Below the pieces are notes generated by a model that was not told the origin of the DNA, made no database searches, and saw nothing but the letters and a program-made list of their open reading frames with translations. From assembly GCA_905178155.1 (NCBI GenBank), contig CAJINV010000001.1:7013794-7077793 (forward strand): a DNA stretch of 64,000 nucleotides, written 5' to 3'. Source of the DNA: Amoebophrya sp. A120 (Eukaryota > Sar > Dinophyceae > Syndiniales > Amoebophryaceae). A program made the position numbers and the translations under genes. Positions within the stretch are counted from its first letter, which is position 1; each line of letters opens with the position of its first letter. Positions 11,442 to 22,200 of the stretch are shown here, one piece after another.

Positions 11442-11950
11442 TTTACTCTTCGTTGTCGTGAAGGAGTGAAAGAAGAGAAGCAAGGGAATGAAAGCAATGC
11501 TTGCTTCGACGCAAAAATAGAGTTGTACTGGCAAAAAGAAGCACGGCTCGCTTGTTCTCGTGATTTCTGAAGAAAAAAAATTTCTAGACTACTCCAGTAC
11601 AGCAGCATACAATTCGAAAGCGGCAGAACGGAAATCGAGCTTAAGGGATGCTCGGTATGACGGGGGAGACACAGTAGGGTTTAGGTGGAACGCTGCCAAG
11701 ATCTTGATTCAAATACACGTCGTTTTTCTACACGCTCTGGTATTCCGCAGGTTTGGATCTCGCGCGCCATTTTCCGCAGTGGTACGAATACGCATCATGC
11801 TTTCATTTCTAGCAGTTTATTACATACAGGTCCGAGAATTTTTTGTCGCACACAAGAACGGAAATCGTGTTCTCACAGGAGAAGTACAGACAGTGATAGA
11901 ACTCGCCTCCACAAAAAATATATCGCAATACGGTGTTTCATCTTCGCACG
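11442..11950. other. Intergenic spacer, no gene seen
   Basis: AT-rich sequence between the methyltransferase start and the next minus-strand gene's end. No supported gene. Confidence 0.5.
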
Positions 11951-13361
11951 TTAGCAAAGCGCAGCTTCTTTTCGGTTTTGCGACACTGCAACCAATCTCT
12001 TGAGAAAAGGCGCATCCGCACGAAGCCGCGTACGCAACCGATGCAGGAGGGCATCGGGCCCTTCGCAATCCACCTGATACATCCGGGTAAGTGTTTCGCA
12101 GAGAAGAAATTCATGCTCAGTAAGCGAATTCAACGTGAGCTGCGGACTCTTCGGGCGGTGCTCCTCGCGATCTATTTTCCGGTCCAGAACCCCGGGAGCG
12201 ATGGTCAACTGCCGGTAGGGTTCGGCCGTGGGGGAATACTTCTGCGAATTTTCCTCCAGCTCCTCGCTCTCCAGTAGAATTCTGCGGGTGCGGAACGTGC
12301 GCTGGTAATAGTCGTCTAGAAACTGTTCAAACGGAATCTTTCTCTGCACGCGCTCCCGAAACCATCGCGGCGCGTGGTGGTCCAGCACGTAATTCCAAAA
12401 ACGTTCGCAGCTTTCTGCAAGGGCGGTTTTCTGCTTCGCGCAGCCCGGAGTGATCGGGCGCTGCGGTGATGGAGGACAATCTCTTTTCTGCAGTGCTGGC
12501 ACCACGGATCCGGACAGGGCAGTTCTATCATCGTTCTCGGAAAAACTGCCGGGAGCGGCGTGAGGATTGTCATTTTCTTCCGCAGAAAGATCGCTCCTCT
12601 CCTCGGAGTACTGCGCATTGGCTCTCGCCGCTAAAACGCCCATTGAGGCGGCGTTGATAGTTGCACGCTGCGCGACGACGTCGTGGTGGTCTCCTGCAAG
12701 TGTAAAAGCAGCCCGGGAATATCGGCGTGGCAAGCTGGTGCCGTACTGCAACGGCCGGTCTGCGTCGGAAAAATCGATTACCAAGTTAACCACGGCAATC
12801 TCTCGTCCAATCAGGAACGGCAGCACGACCGTCCTAGTCGTGGTCGAGCCCTTCCTGACCGCAGGCTGCCTTCCGCTAAGCAAACAATCGACGTCATCGA
12901 GAGTACACGACGGCAGCGCAATCTTGCACCCCCGGCGAGCGAAGGACTGGCGCAGGTCCTGCAGGTAGTGGAGAAGCAAAGGAGATGAACATTTTGCACA
13001 GCGCACGCTGACGCAACAGCAGATGGCATCCGCGCACAGGTTAATATGTGCGCGGCACTAGCAAAAGCACCCGAGCAAGAACCATTCGCAAACAGACAGG
13101 CAGAGGTACCTGGCATAAATCCTTTGCTCGGTTCCGGCCCGCGACCAGCTCACCTTCGAAGTCTGCCCGGAGCGCAACAGCAAATTCCTTTTGCGGGGCT
13201 GCCAGGCCAGCGCTCCGACAGGAACCGGCGACGGACGCAGTATCTGCTTCGACGGTACGGCGGGGAGGGTTGGCGTTTACAACGCACGCAGCGACCCCTA
13301 GCCCGAGGCCGGCCGCCGCTACCGGCCGGAAGTCGGCCGCTCGAAGTCTACACAATCGCAT
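11951..13361 (-). CDS. Unknown protein, two predicted exons
   Basis: Unrecognised. The main exon, 12958-11951, is a continuous open frame of 335 codons plus stop. It is mixed polar in character, with a conserved-looking block of aromatic and basic residues (CERFWNYVLDHHAPRWFRER) and a Leu-rich charged C-terminus. The open frame starts only at a GTG (13006), so an upstream exon is likely. A plausible one is 13361-13110, beginning with an ATG and joined through a GT-AG intron at 13109-12959 (151 nt). Both junctions are phase 0 and the product would be 419 residues. The first exon carries a hydrophobic Ala/Gly-rich stretch that might be a targeting or anchor segment. No domain, catalytic motif or paralogue was recognised. 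The gene is probable; the exon-1 join is uncertain. Confidence 0.48.
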
Positions 13362-14448
13362 GCGAATGATAGGCCTATTGCTATCGGGTTCTTTAGCCTG
13401 AATTTTGGTTCTCGGAGGAAGCGCCTCTGTTACGTACGACCGCGAGATTAAATTTCCGCTCTAAATGCATCATGTGGGAGTCCTCCGCTCGTACATTCCG
13501 TTATAACAGCCTCGCGCCTACTTTCGCAACGCACGCGGCTCGTCCTAAAGGAACCGCGACGGGTGGTCCCGGCATCCCAGGTCGATGCGGGGCCCCGCTG
13601 CAAAATGGCACTGAGGCAGGAAGGCGCTGCGATGGTTCACAATGGCGGTCGGGTGAATTCGCTGGAGCGGCGCGCGCCGTCTTTGCATCGGCACGAGCCT
13701 CCTGGTTCTGCTGGTGCCGCAAAGGAATTACGGGCCGCGGCCCCCGATATCGCGTCGCCTCGCGGCCCGCGATTTGGGGCCACGGTAGCCAGGCCCCCGC
13801 GACTCCATAACAGTAATAGCAGGCCCCTGCTCAGGCGCTTGGCTGGGCAGCTAGGGACCCGGGGGGGCGGGGGGTAGAGGGGACGGAGTCCCGCCCCGGA
13901 GTGCGGGCCTCATAGGATAATATGGAAACTGCGCCTGCGGAGTCGATCGAGTTTTGTTGGTATAAACAAACTGCATAACCATGAACATAAAGCCTGGCAA
14001 AATACGACTGCCACTGGATTCTGGAGGTTGGGCAGCATATTAATGGACCGTGTAAATATTTTCCAACTTTTGCAGATTGCACAATGTGGAAAAACAGCGC
14101 TTAACTGCAAGGATTTCATAAAAAGAATGCTCATAACTATAATTATGGGGCTTTTTTGTCCGGCAATATAGCACATCTCTGAGGTTTAGCACGACAGTCA
14201 ACATTTTCGCAAGTTTTCAGAATTTTTCAAAACATGTCGGAAGTGGCGGAGTCCCATAATATGAGCACTTTTATACAATCAGCCATTAACTTAACAGGAT
14301 ATAAATGCACTTCTATTGTTTTGCTTCTAGGATTTTTATACTGTTTCGCACAGCTGTAATTTTTCAGAATTTTTAAAAATTTTATGCCAAAATCCTCCCA
14401 GATTTCACCAGTAAACCAGCAATAACTGCGAAACTGGCCAAAACTTTT
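13362..14448. other. Gene-free stretch with a GC-rich patch and G-tract
   Basis: 13,540-13,900 is markedly GC-rich compared with its flanks. It ends in a G-tract: G7 at 13861-13867, one C, then G6. From 13,910 onward the sequence becomes AT-rich. Open frames here look like composition artefacts. It marks the left side of the accessory block up to about 22.2 kb. Confidence 0.5.
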
Positions 14449-14973
14449 TTGGCAACAACTTCTACGGGAACAGTAAAGCTCTGCCAAGGCGGAGCAGGAA
14501 TACGGGAAATTTTGGATTTGGTGGATATCTTGCGGCTAAGACGTCCGCTGTGGCTGTACTCGGGTGACCGTGCGGCGTGGCTGTATATACACCACACCGC
14601 ACCAGGGAAGCAGTTACTCGGGGCACTCACTCAGAAAGGTGCGCCAGGTTTAGCATCTCTTACGGGAGAACGCCATACCTGGTATGCAGACGGTACAAGC
14701 ATCCGCTGCTACACGGACAACATCAAAAATGGTCCAGATACTGCGGGAAAGTTTTTCCCCGTTGCCACCGAATTTCCCGCGCGAAGATTCTGGAAAGGTG
14801 AAAGCAAGTTGGAAATTGTGGAAGAACGAGGAAACCTGCAGCGGTTTGCGCGACAGCTGCTGGAAAAGGATCCAGCGTCGGGGGTATCGGGAAGCCAGGA
14901 AGAGTCACAGTAAGTCTTTTACTGATGTTTATAAAAAGTCTCTACTCTTTTCAGGGAACAGCTTCAGGCTTAA
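14449..14973 (+). CDS. Unknown ORF fragment with one short intron
   Basis: An open frame of about 154 codons with coding-like composition, including ERHTWYADGTSIRCYTDN and a charged C-terminal part. It lacks any ATG (the nominal start is TTG), so it is either an internal exon or a decayed gene. It ends at a textbook short intron, 14910-14954 (45 nt). That intron has a GTAAGT donor, an ACTGAT branch-like motif and a TTTTCAG acceptor. Splicing would add six codons before the TAA at 14971. It lies 550 bp upstream of the retroelement-like ORFs in the same orientation and may belong to that element. No domain was recognised. Confidence 0.3.
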
Positions 14974-15523
14974 CAATTAGAAGAGAAAGAGGATAGGTGA
15001 TCAATTCTTTTTGAAAAGATCCACATGCGAAGATCATCTTCGTGCTTATTTTTTGTGGCAAAAAGATGAATTCTTCAGCAAGTTACTCAGAAAAGGAAAA
15101 GAAGACGTCTTTATCATCTGTGGAAGCGTCTTCTCATAAAAAGATCTACACTCTCCGCGTGCGAACATTGGACAGATCTTAGCTGCTGTTTCGTTGGTTG
15201 GTGGTTTTGGTGGTCGTGCTTGTTTTTGAAATTATCATTAAAAATTTCTTTTCAGGGAAAATCATTTTCAAACGGCTGTATCTTTCTTTAGGCGACAAAA
15301 AGATTTAAGATTGAAGCAAAAGCAAAAAAGTGAATCAACGCTACTTATTTGAAACAAGCGACGCATCTCTATTGCAATCATTCTCTACACCCTTTTAAAT
15401 ACAGCGACTATTTACAACGACAACTTTAAAGCGACTCTTTAAGCGACATTTTGAAAAAACTTCCTTTGCTGTATCTCGAAAAGAAACTCTAAAGATTAGC
15501 TTAATCTGACTCCTTCCTGCACG
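14974..15523. other. AT-rich leader before the retroelement-like ORFs
   Basis: No gene. There are several purine-rich 'aaaaagat' motifs. I looked for, and did not find, a direct long repeat of this stretch downstream of 19,961, so it is not a recognisable LTR. Confidence 0.4.
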
Positions 15524-18076
15524 ATGCCGCCGAAGGCAAAGGCCAAGCCCAAGGCAAAGCCGCAGGCGAAGAGGCAGCCACGCAGCCAAGGACTGCCTCT
15601 AGGACAACAGGCGCTGCCGAATCAGCAGGAACAACAGCCGCAACAGCAAGGAAATAACGCTGTTGGTCAGTTCCAGATTCCTGCGGGTTTTATCCCTATA
15701 TTGGATCCGAGTGGTAATCTGGTAGGGATTCAGCAGCTGGCTCCGGCTGCTCCTGTGATCGCCAACCCCGGGGCTAAACCGAAGGCGGCCAGGGGAAGAC
15801 CGCGTTCGTCTAGTGGACATAAAAGACAGCTAAAGGCAAAACGGCAGGCGAGGTGGAAGGAAAAGAAACTCGGGAAGAAGCAGCCAAAGAAGAAAGGAAA
15901 AGGGAGAAGGCAAAGCGTGCTGTCTGATAGCTCGGAGTCGGAGGAAGAAAACAACAACTTTTTAGCAATTGAAGACGCACAAGGAGAAGGACTTCTTGCT
16001 ATCGAGGATATTCCCCGTAACCTTCCGGCTATCCAAGATGAAGCCAACGAATACGGCAGCCGGTCTCCTGCTTTTGTCCCGGATCAAGGGCAAGAAAACG
16101 CAGGAGGAGAAGCGCCAAGAAATGCGGGAAATATTAATGCGTCTATCACTCCGAACACAGGACCGGTTCCGTCCCCGCCTCCACCTCCGGCGTTGATTTT
16201 AGGAGCAAGCTCTTCTTCCGGGAGCCAGAATGTCGCACAAGGACAAGCATCGTCGTCATCTTCCGGTGTACCGCGACCATTTCCGCTGCCGCAACTTCGT
16301 CCACGTATTCAGCCGAAGGCGAAAAGTGGACAGTTGAGCATGTCCAGGATTAACCGTCTGTGTGCCGGTAAGCCTCCGAGCTCCGGGTCTGATTCTTCAA
16401 ACAGCTCGGGATCTGACACGTGCACGGAGTCAGATGAGGACGAAGAGGAGCGCGCAATGCGAAAACAACAAGAATATTTAAACAAGGAAAACAGCAAAAA
16501 GCGGAAGCGCGGCTGCAGCTTTGACCGGGAAGAAGAAAGAGCTGTGCGTCGCGCGGAAACGGAAGGACGTTTTTGGCCTACCTATGGCGAGGATGATGAC
16601 GAGGAGGAAGAAGAGGAAGAAGAAGGACAAGTGGATCTTCGTGGTGCAAAGTGCGGACCAATTCTGGACATCGGAGATGATTTAAACGACTTTATTGTAG
16701 ATGATCCTCTTGAAGCAGGAGTGGAAGAAGGAGGGGTGTTGGAAGACGGAGTTTACGTGTCGACTGTGTACGAAGATGCGCAACTGCGGATCACCATTTT
16801 GCGTCGACCGGGAGAGCGGTGGCCAAAGGGTCTGCGGGTTTTCTGGAAGACGTCTAAACCTACGTTGACGTTGGAAGGATACAATCCGGAAAAATTCGGC
16901 CGGTTTCTGTACCAAACAAAGGACACCGGCTTTGTTGACAAAACAGAACTCACGGAGTGGGCCCAAGTGATTGTCAACACAATTGACGGGCAGAATCGAG
17001 CCTGGGATTATTTAACCGACTCTATGTGGGAAAGCGACAATGTGCTTGATTTTATCAAGTACATGCGGGGCCTTCAAGCAGCAGCTGCCTCCGCTCCTGT
17101 GCCCACAGCCTTGGACGAGTTAGATGACCTGTTCGCAGATGACAACCCAGTCGCTCCGGCTGCAGTGCAACCGTCTCCAACTGCCACTTCAGTTCAGACT
17201 TCTACCACGACAACGACTCATGCTCAACCCTCCACAAACATCAGTTCTGCTCAGCCTTCGACAAACGTATCAAATACAACTGCGTCTTCATCAGTGGGTA
17301 CGACGAAGAAAAAGGAGAAAAAGGAAACATTGCTGCCAACCGAGTCAGATGAAGAGGGTGGAGACGAAAATGGGAATAAACCATCTCCAGAACAAGAACC
17401 CCCTGCCTCGGTGAGTCCTGAAAAATTAATTGAAGAAATTATTTCCCCGACGGAAGCTCAACAAAACTTGACTCGCTTCCTGGGAAATAGCAGTGTCATT
17501 GTGGGAGGACGCACATCAGCGAGCGGCAGCAGTGCCAGTAGCGCTGCCGATGACGACCATCACTGCCCTCCTTTTCAGCCCAGAGAAGACATAGACTGGG
17601 ATCCCTCCATGCCGTTGCCTGCCACGTTTCCGACCATCAACTCTCCGGCTCACAGTCCAGATGTACAGCCGGAGTCGGCCACGCGGAACGTTCTGCCTTT
17701 ATCTGATTTAGCCCATGCTCTTCCCGATCTGGACATTGCTACCCTGGACCACCTGATCAATGTAACCGCGGAATTGGCGGGGCAAGAAAATGAAGACGTT
17801 CAAGCCGGTTCGTCGCAGTCGCAACAACAGGCGTCTCAGGTTGAGCCGCTGGATCAGTCGATTTATGAACAAGTGGTGGCTGACCAACAGCTTGCGCTGG
17901 CATTGATGCAAGAGGAGCAAGCACTGGGACCGCTGGACATTGGCACTACCTTAACTGGGGAGCGGTATAATGCAGATGCGCATCTGCAAATCGCACCGAG
18001 CCCAGCGATGGCGTGCTGCATCATCATCGTCTTCCGCGGCGCAGAACCACAACGACTTCCATCGCCACAACATTGA
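15524..18076 (+). CDS. Retroelement-like ORF1: large basic/acidic low-complexity protein
   Basis: An 850-codon open frame from an ATG. It begins with a Lys/Pro/Ala-rich basic head (residues 1-120), then a Gln/Asn/Ser-rich region, a strongly acidic run (Asp/Glu-rich, about residues 300-375), and a more globular segment near residues 400-510 with Trp and aromatic residues (LRVFWKTSKPTLTLEG). A Ser/Thr/Pro-rich tail follows. No polymerase, protease or integrase motif is seen. It overlaps the next ORF by 107 nt in a +1 frame relation, an arrangement common in retroelements. The Gag-like interpretation rests mostly on the zinc knuckle in ORF2. Alternatives are a single host gene with an unrecognised intron or a lineage-specific low-complexity protein. 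Confidence 0.5.
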   Translation: MPPKAKAKPKAKPQAKRQPRSQGLPLGQQALPNQQEQQPQQQGNNAVGQFQIPAGFIPILDPSGNLVGIQQLAPAAPVIANPGAKPKAARGRPRSSSGHKRQLKAKRQARWKEKKLGKKQPKKKGKGRRQSVLSDSSESEEENNNFLAIEDAQGEGLLAIEDIPRNLPAIQDEANEYGSRSPAFVPDQGQENAGGEAPRNAGNINASITPNTGPVPSPPPPPALILGASSSSGSQNVAQGQASSSSSGVPRPFPLPQLRPRIQPKAKSGQLSMSRINRLCAGKPPSSGSDSSNSSGSDTCTESDEDEEERAMRKQQEYLNKENSKKRKRGCSFDREEERAVRRAETEGRFWPTYGEDDDEEEEEEEEGQVDLRGAKCGPILDIGDDLNDFIVDDPLEAGVEEGGVLEDGVYVSTVYEDAQLRITILRRPGERWPKGLRVFWKTSKPTLTLEGYNPEKFGRFLYQTKDTGFVDKTELTEWAQVIVNTIDGQNRAWDYLTDSMWESDNVLDFIKYMRGLQAAAASAPVPTALDELDDLFADDNPVAPAAVQPSPTATSVQTSTTTTTHAQPSTNISSAQPSTNVSNTTASSSVGTTKKKEKKETLLPTESDEEGGDENGNKPSPEQEPPASVSPEKLIEEIISPTEAQQNLTRFLGNSSVIVGGRTSASGSSASSAADDDHHCPPFQPREDIDWDPSMPLPATFPTINSPAHSPDVQPESATRNVLPLSDLAHALPDLDIATLDHLINVTAELAGQENEDVQAGSSQSQQQASQVEPLDQSIYEQVVADQQLALALMQEEQALGPLDIGTTLTGERYNADAHLQIAPSPAMACCIIIVFRGAEPQRLPSPQH

Positions 18077-19961
18077 TCAACATCGGTCGGGAAGGAGACG
18101 CTCTAGATCAAGAAGGAGGCGATCTGTTTCTCGTGGAAGACGCAATAGTGGGCTGCTAGCACGACGTACTCCGAGCAAGAAGTGGAGCAAGAGACATGAT
18201 CCCTCCCACGCGCGGCGTAGGGAGTGCAAATACTTCTGTCAACTGCATGGTTGGAATACCACGCACGCCAGCGACGACTGTTATCGTCTAAACGACATTA
18301 CGGAGTATGTGCAGGTAGAATGGAATCTGTGGGTTCCCTGGCACATCTATTGGAGGGATTACGCACATCTTTATTGGAACAACGCCGACGAGGAATGGAG
18401 AGATGAAGCAGTCGCAGCAGAAAACTCGTACTCTCGAGCTCATCCAGAAGAACAAGAACCGGAGGCGGAAGCACCGCCACCCGTTACTCCTGTCGCTGCT
18501 CCTCAAGAAGACGCTGTAATGGAAGACGTGGAAATGGAAAATGCAAACAACAATGATCCCGTCCCGGTGGAGCCAGTGACTCAGGAGCAGCCTTCCGCAG
18601 GTGCGCGACGCGGTTCTCCAATCCCCGAATCCAGCCCGTTGGATGAAGATCGTGCCCGTCGTACGTCTTCGGGCATGGAGATCGATCCCTCTTCGGAAGG
18701 AAGTGGTGAGATCTTTGGGGATGGGCAGGAAAACGAAGAGGAGACGGAAATTGCATCTCCGCCTCCTTCTGCGTCTCCACCTGAAACACAGCTGGCGATC
18801 TTTGACCCGGAAGTTAGAAAGGAGAAGCTGCGGGTTTGGGGATTGAACGTCAACGCTGTCCGATCTACGACGGAACAAATTCGGAACTTGCCGGAGTTCA
18901 AGAAAATTCTGGAAAAATACGGAACAAATAAGTTCTTGCAGTTGGTCCGCTACGGTTTTAACAAGAACATGGCTTCTTCGCCGGTGATTGGGTTAGTGGA
19001 TGGGGCCATCGAGCATCAACGGGAATTGGAGAGCGATGAGCAAATTCCCGCTTCTCCGTCTCCTGGGGATGTCGCTGCACCTCCACCAGAACAAGAAAAC
19101 GCAGATCAAGAATTAGCGTCTCCTGACTTGTCACAACAAGGAATTCCCGTGAACAGCGTCGCCGCGATCTTGGATGACGCCGTTGGTGCGACGGCTGAAG
19201 AGGAAGAAAGCTTTGCAATGATGGATGAAATTCCCACGGAAGAACAAGAACAGGCAGAAGACCTTACGAGGATGTATGAAGTTCACGCGGGAGATTATCT
19301 GCCGACTTTGTCCGGATCTCCTGTGTCTCCAGAGCAGCCTGTTGTTCCATTGTGGTCTGATTTTGTGGAACAGGGAGGAAATGAACAAGAATTGGAAGCT
19401 CCGCGTTCTCCAGAAAAAGACATCCAAGAAGAATACGAACAATTGGTTGAAGATGTGATGGAAGCAACTGGAACTGTTGCTGCAGACGTCGAACGATCAC
19501 GGTTCAGACTTCCGGTTCTGCAGAATTCGTCTCTGCGTCCGGAAGTGCGGGATGAGCAAGGTGGTGATGACAATAGTGAGAACGTCGGAAATGCTGACCA
19601 GGAGAATCAGCAGGCCAATGATCAGGATCTCGGTGGAAACAACAACATCGTCGTTCAAAACAACAGCGTCGTCGTGCAGGACAATAATCAACAAGTGATT
19701 GCAAACATGTCTCCCGTTGTTGATCAAGGAAATACGGCAAGCGTAGCCGTGCAAACGACGGGCGATGATCAACAGGCGCAAGTAGATGGAGAAATTGATC
19801 TTGATGCGCAACCAGGAATTTACAACCTCGCTCCTGGAACTTACAGCGTAAACTTCAGGATCTCGGAAGAGCGGTCCTGCAATATCCAGCAAAAGAACAA
19901 TTCGTTACCAGCAAGGCAGAATAGAATCATCCGGAATAACATCAGAAGATTCCAGCAGTAG
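17970..19961 (+). CDS. Retroelement-like ORF2 with Gag-type CHHC zinc knuckle
   Basis: A 663-codon frame that opens with an Arg/Ser-rich basic region and a zinc-knuckle-like motif at residues 90-104: Cys90-x2-His93-x5-His99-x4-Cys104, within KYFCQLHGWNTTHASDDCYR. Knuckles of this CxxHG...H....C form occur in nucleocapsid-like regions of Gag proteins from LTR-type retroelements (family knowledge). A Trp/Tyr-rich segment follows (WNLWVPWHIYWRDYAHLYW), then long Glu/Gln/Pro-rich acidic sequence. Reverse transcriptase, RNase H, protease and integrase are all absent downstream, so any element would be non-autonomous or truncated. Expression could be from its own ATG at 17970 or by +1 frameshifting from ORF1. 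Confidence is moderate for a real ORF, lower for its retroelement origin. Confidence 0.5.
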   Translation: MQMRICKSHRAQRWRAASSSSSAAQNHNDFHRHNIDQHRSGRRRSRSRRRRSVSRGRRNSGLLARRTPSKKWSKRHDPSHARRRECKYFCQLHGWNTTHASDDCYRLNDITEYVQVEWNLWVPWHIYWRDYAHLYWNNADEEWRDEAVAAENSYSRAHPEEQEPEAEAPPPVTPVAAPQEDAVMEDVEMENANNNDPVPVEPVTQEQPSAGARRGSPIPESSPLDEDRARRTSSGMEIDPSSEGSGEIFGDGQENEEETEIASPPPSASPPETQLAIFDPEVRKEKLRVWGLNVNAVRSTTEQIRNLPEFKKILEKYGTNKFLQLVRYGFNKNMASSPVIGLVDGAIEHQRELESDEQIPASPSPGDVAAPPPEQENADQELASPDLSQQGIPVNSVAAILDDAVGATAEEEESFAMMDEIPTEEQEQAEDLTRMYEVHAGDYLPTLSGSPVSPEQPVVPLWSDFVEQGGNEQELEAPRSPEKDIQEEYEQLVEDVMEATGTVAADVERSRFRLPVLQNSSLRPEVRDEQGGDDNSENVGNADQENQQANDQDLGGNNNIVVQNNSVVVQDNNQQVIANMSPVVDQGNTASVAVQTTGDDQQAQVDGEIDLDAQPGIYNLAPGTYSVNFRISEERSCNIQQKNNSLPARQNRIIRNNIRRFQQ

Positions 19962-21440
19962 TCGCGAAAAGACGGGATTGAAGAGATGTGAAAAGGAGAT
20001 GATTATCCGAAGAAAGACATTTGAATTATCTTCAGACTAGAGCGTGAGTATAGCTATCACATCTTTTTATATCAAATGGGTAGTGCTTCTCATTCAATAG
20101 ATGAAAATCGCTGTTTCAGAAAAGACGTTTTTTCCAGAACCACAGCAATACACGCTTGCATCTACTGAGACGTAGGGTGCTAAGTGATCCATCAATTTCA
20201 AATTCCTCGGTAAAGTTTTTTGCTGGAGAAAAACTTATTGGAAAAAACAAAGAAATAAAGCTGTCAAATATTCATCGGTGAAGACTGGATTGCCAATACT
20301 TGTTTTTTGACAATAAGAAGAACACTGGGACACACAAGCAACAAGACCTATAAAAGACAGCTTAATAAAAAACTCACTCAGCTTTTTGCTTCGCACGATC
20401 ATCGGGCACAATCTTGAATTTTTATATCTCTCTTTTTTTGCTGTCGCCCCACAGCCAATTTTTTGTTGGAAGTTTTCGAGGAAGGCAACACGACATTCAT
20501 GCGAACAGAAAAAATCTCTCACTTCAATCAAAAACAGTAGAAGAGATTTTCGCGAAGACGACAGCGGCCTTGTTTGTCTGTCTTAACTCGACTTCTAAAA
20601 CTAATTTTTAAATAAAAAACTGAAAAAAGTAAAAAACACTTAAAAACCAAAAAACACAAAAAACAACCTTGCTTCGCGCTCTCGATCGACTCTCTGTTGA
20701 TCTCCTTCTGAGTAAGGACGAGCGGGGATTTCTCTCCAGTTCTTGTTTTCCACTACATCACGGCTTTTAAGAAGATTCGGTTTAATCTGGTCAGACGAGT
20801 CGGCTTTATCGTAAGAAGACGTTTTAGTCGTACATTATTCGTTGCCAATCGTATGTCGTTGCAGACGCAAAAATAAGCCATCTACTTTCGGCGAGCTCGT
20901 CCGTCGTTGAGGAAGCGTTCAGTTGCGGATTTCTCGGAATTGTTCGACGACCAGTTTTAACCCGTTTCTGACATTTTAGGGATGTATCAATTTATGCAAT
21001 TTGTGAACCACGCTATAACGAATATTGACAAAAATTAAGAAAATGCATCCATATTAGGTGTAGCGAGATTGTTCTCCTGTTTTGTACATTTTTTACCGCC
21101 CAGAAAATTTTGTGTTTTTTTTAATTTTTTAGGGTGTGAAAAGGTAAGACATTTATGATTATCTGCGTTAATATATAATGTGTAAACCATCATACTTATT
21201 GCAGGAGTCTTCATCTTTGAGGTTTTTATATGTATTCTTTGAGATGTACACTATCAAAAATTCTGCAGGAAAATTCTGCAGGATTTTTTGTAATTTTGAA
21301 AAACTGCATTTTTATGAGATTCATCATACTAATTTGCTGTAGTGGGTGAAAAAAAAACGCAAAACATTAATTGCCTAATGCGATTCCTAATAGTGCGCTA
21401 CTGCGTGGTGAATTGTTCTGGCATCCTGCTTTTGGGCCTA
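19962..21440. other. AT-rich non-coding stretch
   Basis: Downstream of the zinc-knuckle ORF. It is low-GC, with several T- and A-runs and no convincing ORF or RNA gene. It may be the 3' region of the retroelement-like unit. Confidence 0.5.
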
Positions 21441-21445
21441 TTTTA

Positions 21446-21554
21446 CCCCCCCCCCCCCGCCCCCGGAAGGCTCAAATGATGGCCCACCGGAAACCAGGGG
21501 GTCGATCTTTGGACTGAGTCTGCATAAGGAGAGGACCAGTGTTGGGGGGGGGGG
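21446..21554. repeat. Opposed C- and G-homopolymer tracts
   Basis: C13 at 21446-21458 (then G and C5) and G11 at 21544-21554 face each other about 90 bp apart. Together with the G-tract at 13861-13874 they bracket the AT-rich block that holds the retroelement-like ORFs. Confidence 0.7.
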
Positions 21555-21559
21555 ATGGT

Positions 21560-22200
21560 TAAACTTGGATGACCAAGGGAAATGAATCCCCTAGTGCCGC
21601 GGGTGGCAACGGGCCTCGTCGGGGCGCAGGGTTCGTATGCCCCGGCGAACGGGCGCGTAAGGCTTCCGCGGCCGGCCGCCCCGTGGTCCGGCAGGAGCGC
21701 TCCGGATTCTCCGGCGGGGCTGGGCTAAAAATGCATCGCAGAGGCCGCGGATTGCTCCCGTCGGCGCAGCGTCAGAACGCGCACCGCGAAATGCGTTGGC
21801 GCGCTCTTGAGACGGTTTAAATACATTACCAAACTCGGCCCCCTTCCAGTCTCCGTTGCCTCGCGGATTGGCATTTGCGAACACCGGCCAGGTGCGGAAG
21901 TCACCGTCTTCCGGCGCCGGCGTTGCGAACTTGGATCCTGATCGCGGCAGCCTTTTTGATCAAGCTCATCCGCGGAAGTCGCCACACGGCTGGTCCGAGG
22001 ACGGATATAGGGCCCGGTAAGCGCTCCGGCCCGCGCGCAAAAGCCCGCGACCGGGGAAAGCGGGCCGGCCTGGCCCAACCCGGCCCCGTTTGGTATTTTT
22101 CGGCGATCCCGAACCTTGATCAACCTGTTCGTAGACATAGTGTCTACGGACGTATTTTCGCGCCTTAACTTTGCGAAACATGAAACAACAGGACTGGTCG
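21560..22200. other. GC-rich island without a supported gene
   Basis: A sharp rise in GC content relative to the AT-rich DNA on the left. Short ORFs exist on both strands, but all look like composition artefacts. 22,200-22,910 is mixed sequence in which I see no supported gene, though the first exon of the next gene could hide there. Confidence 0.45.

Noticed and set aside
15000-20900. Long terminal repeats around the Gag-like ORFs
   Set aside because: I compared 14,990-15,500 with 19,970-20,900 by eye and found no long direct repeat. A self-alignment would settle it.
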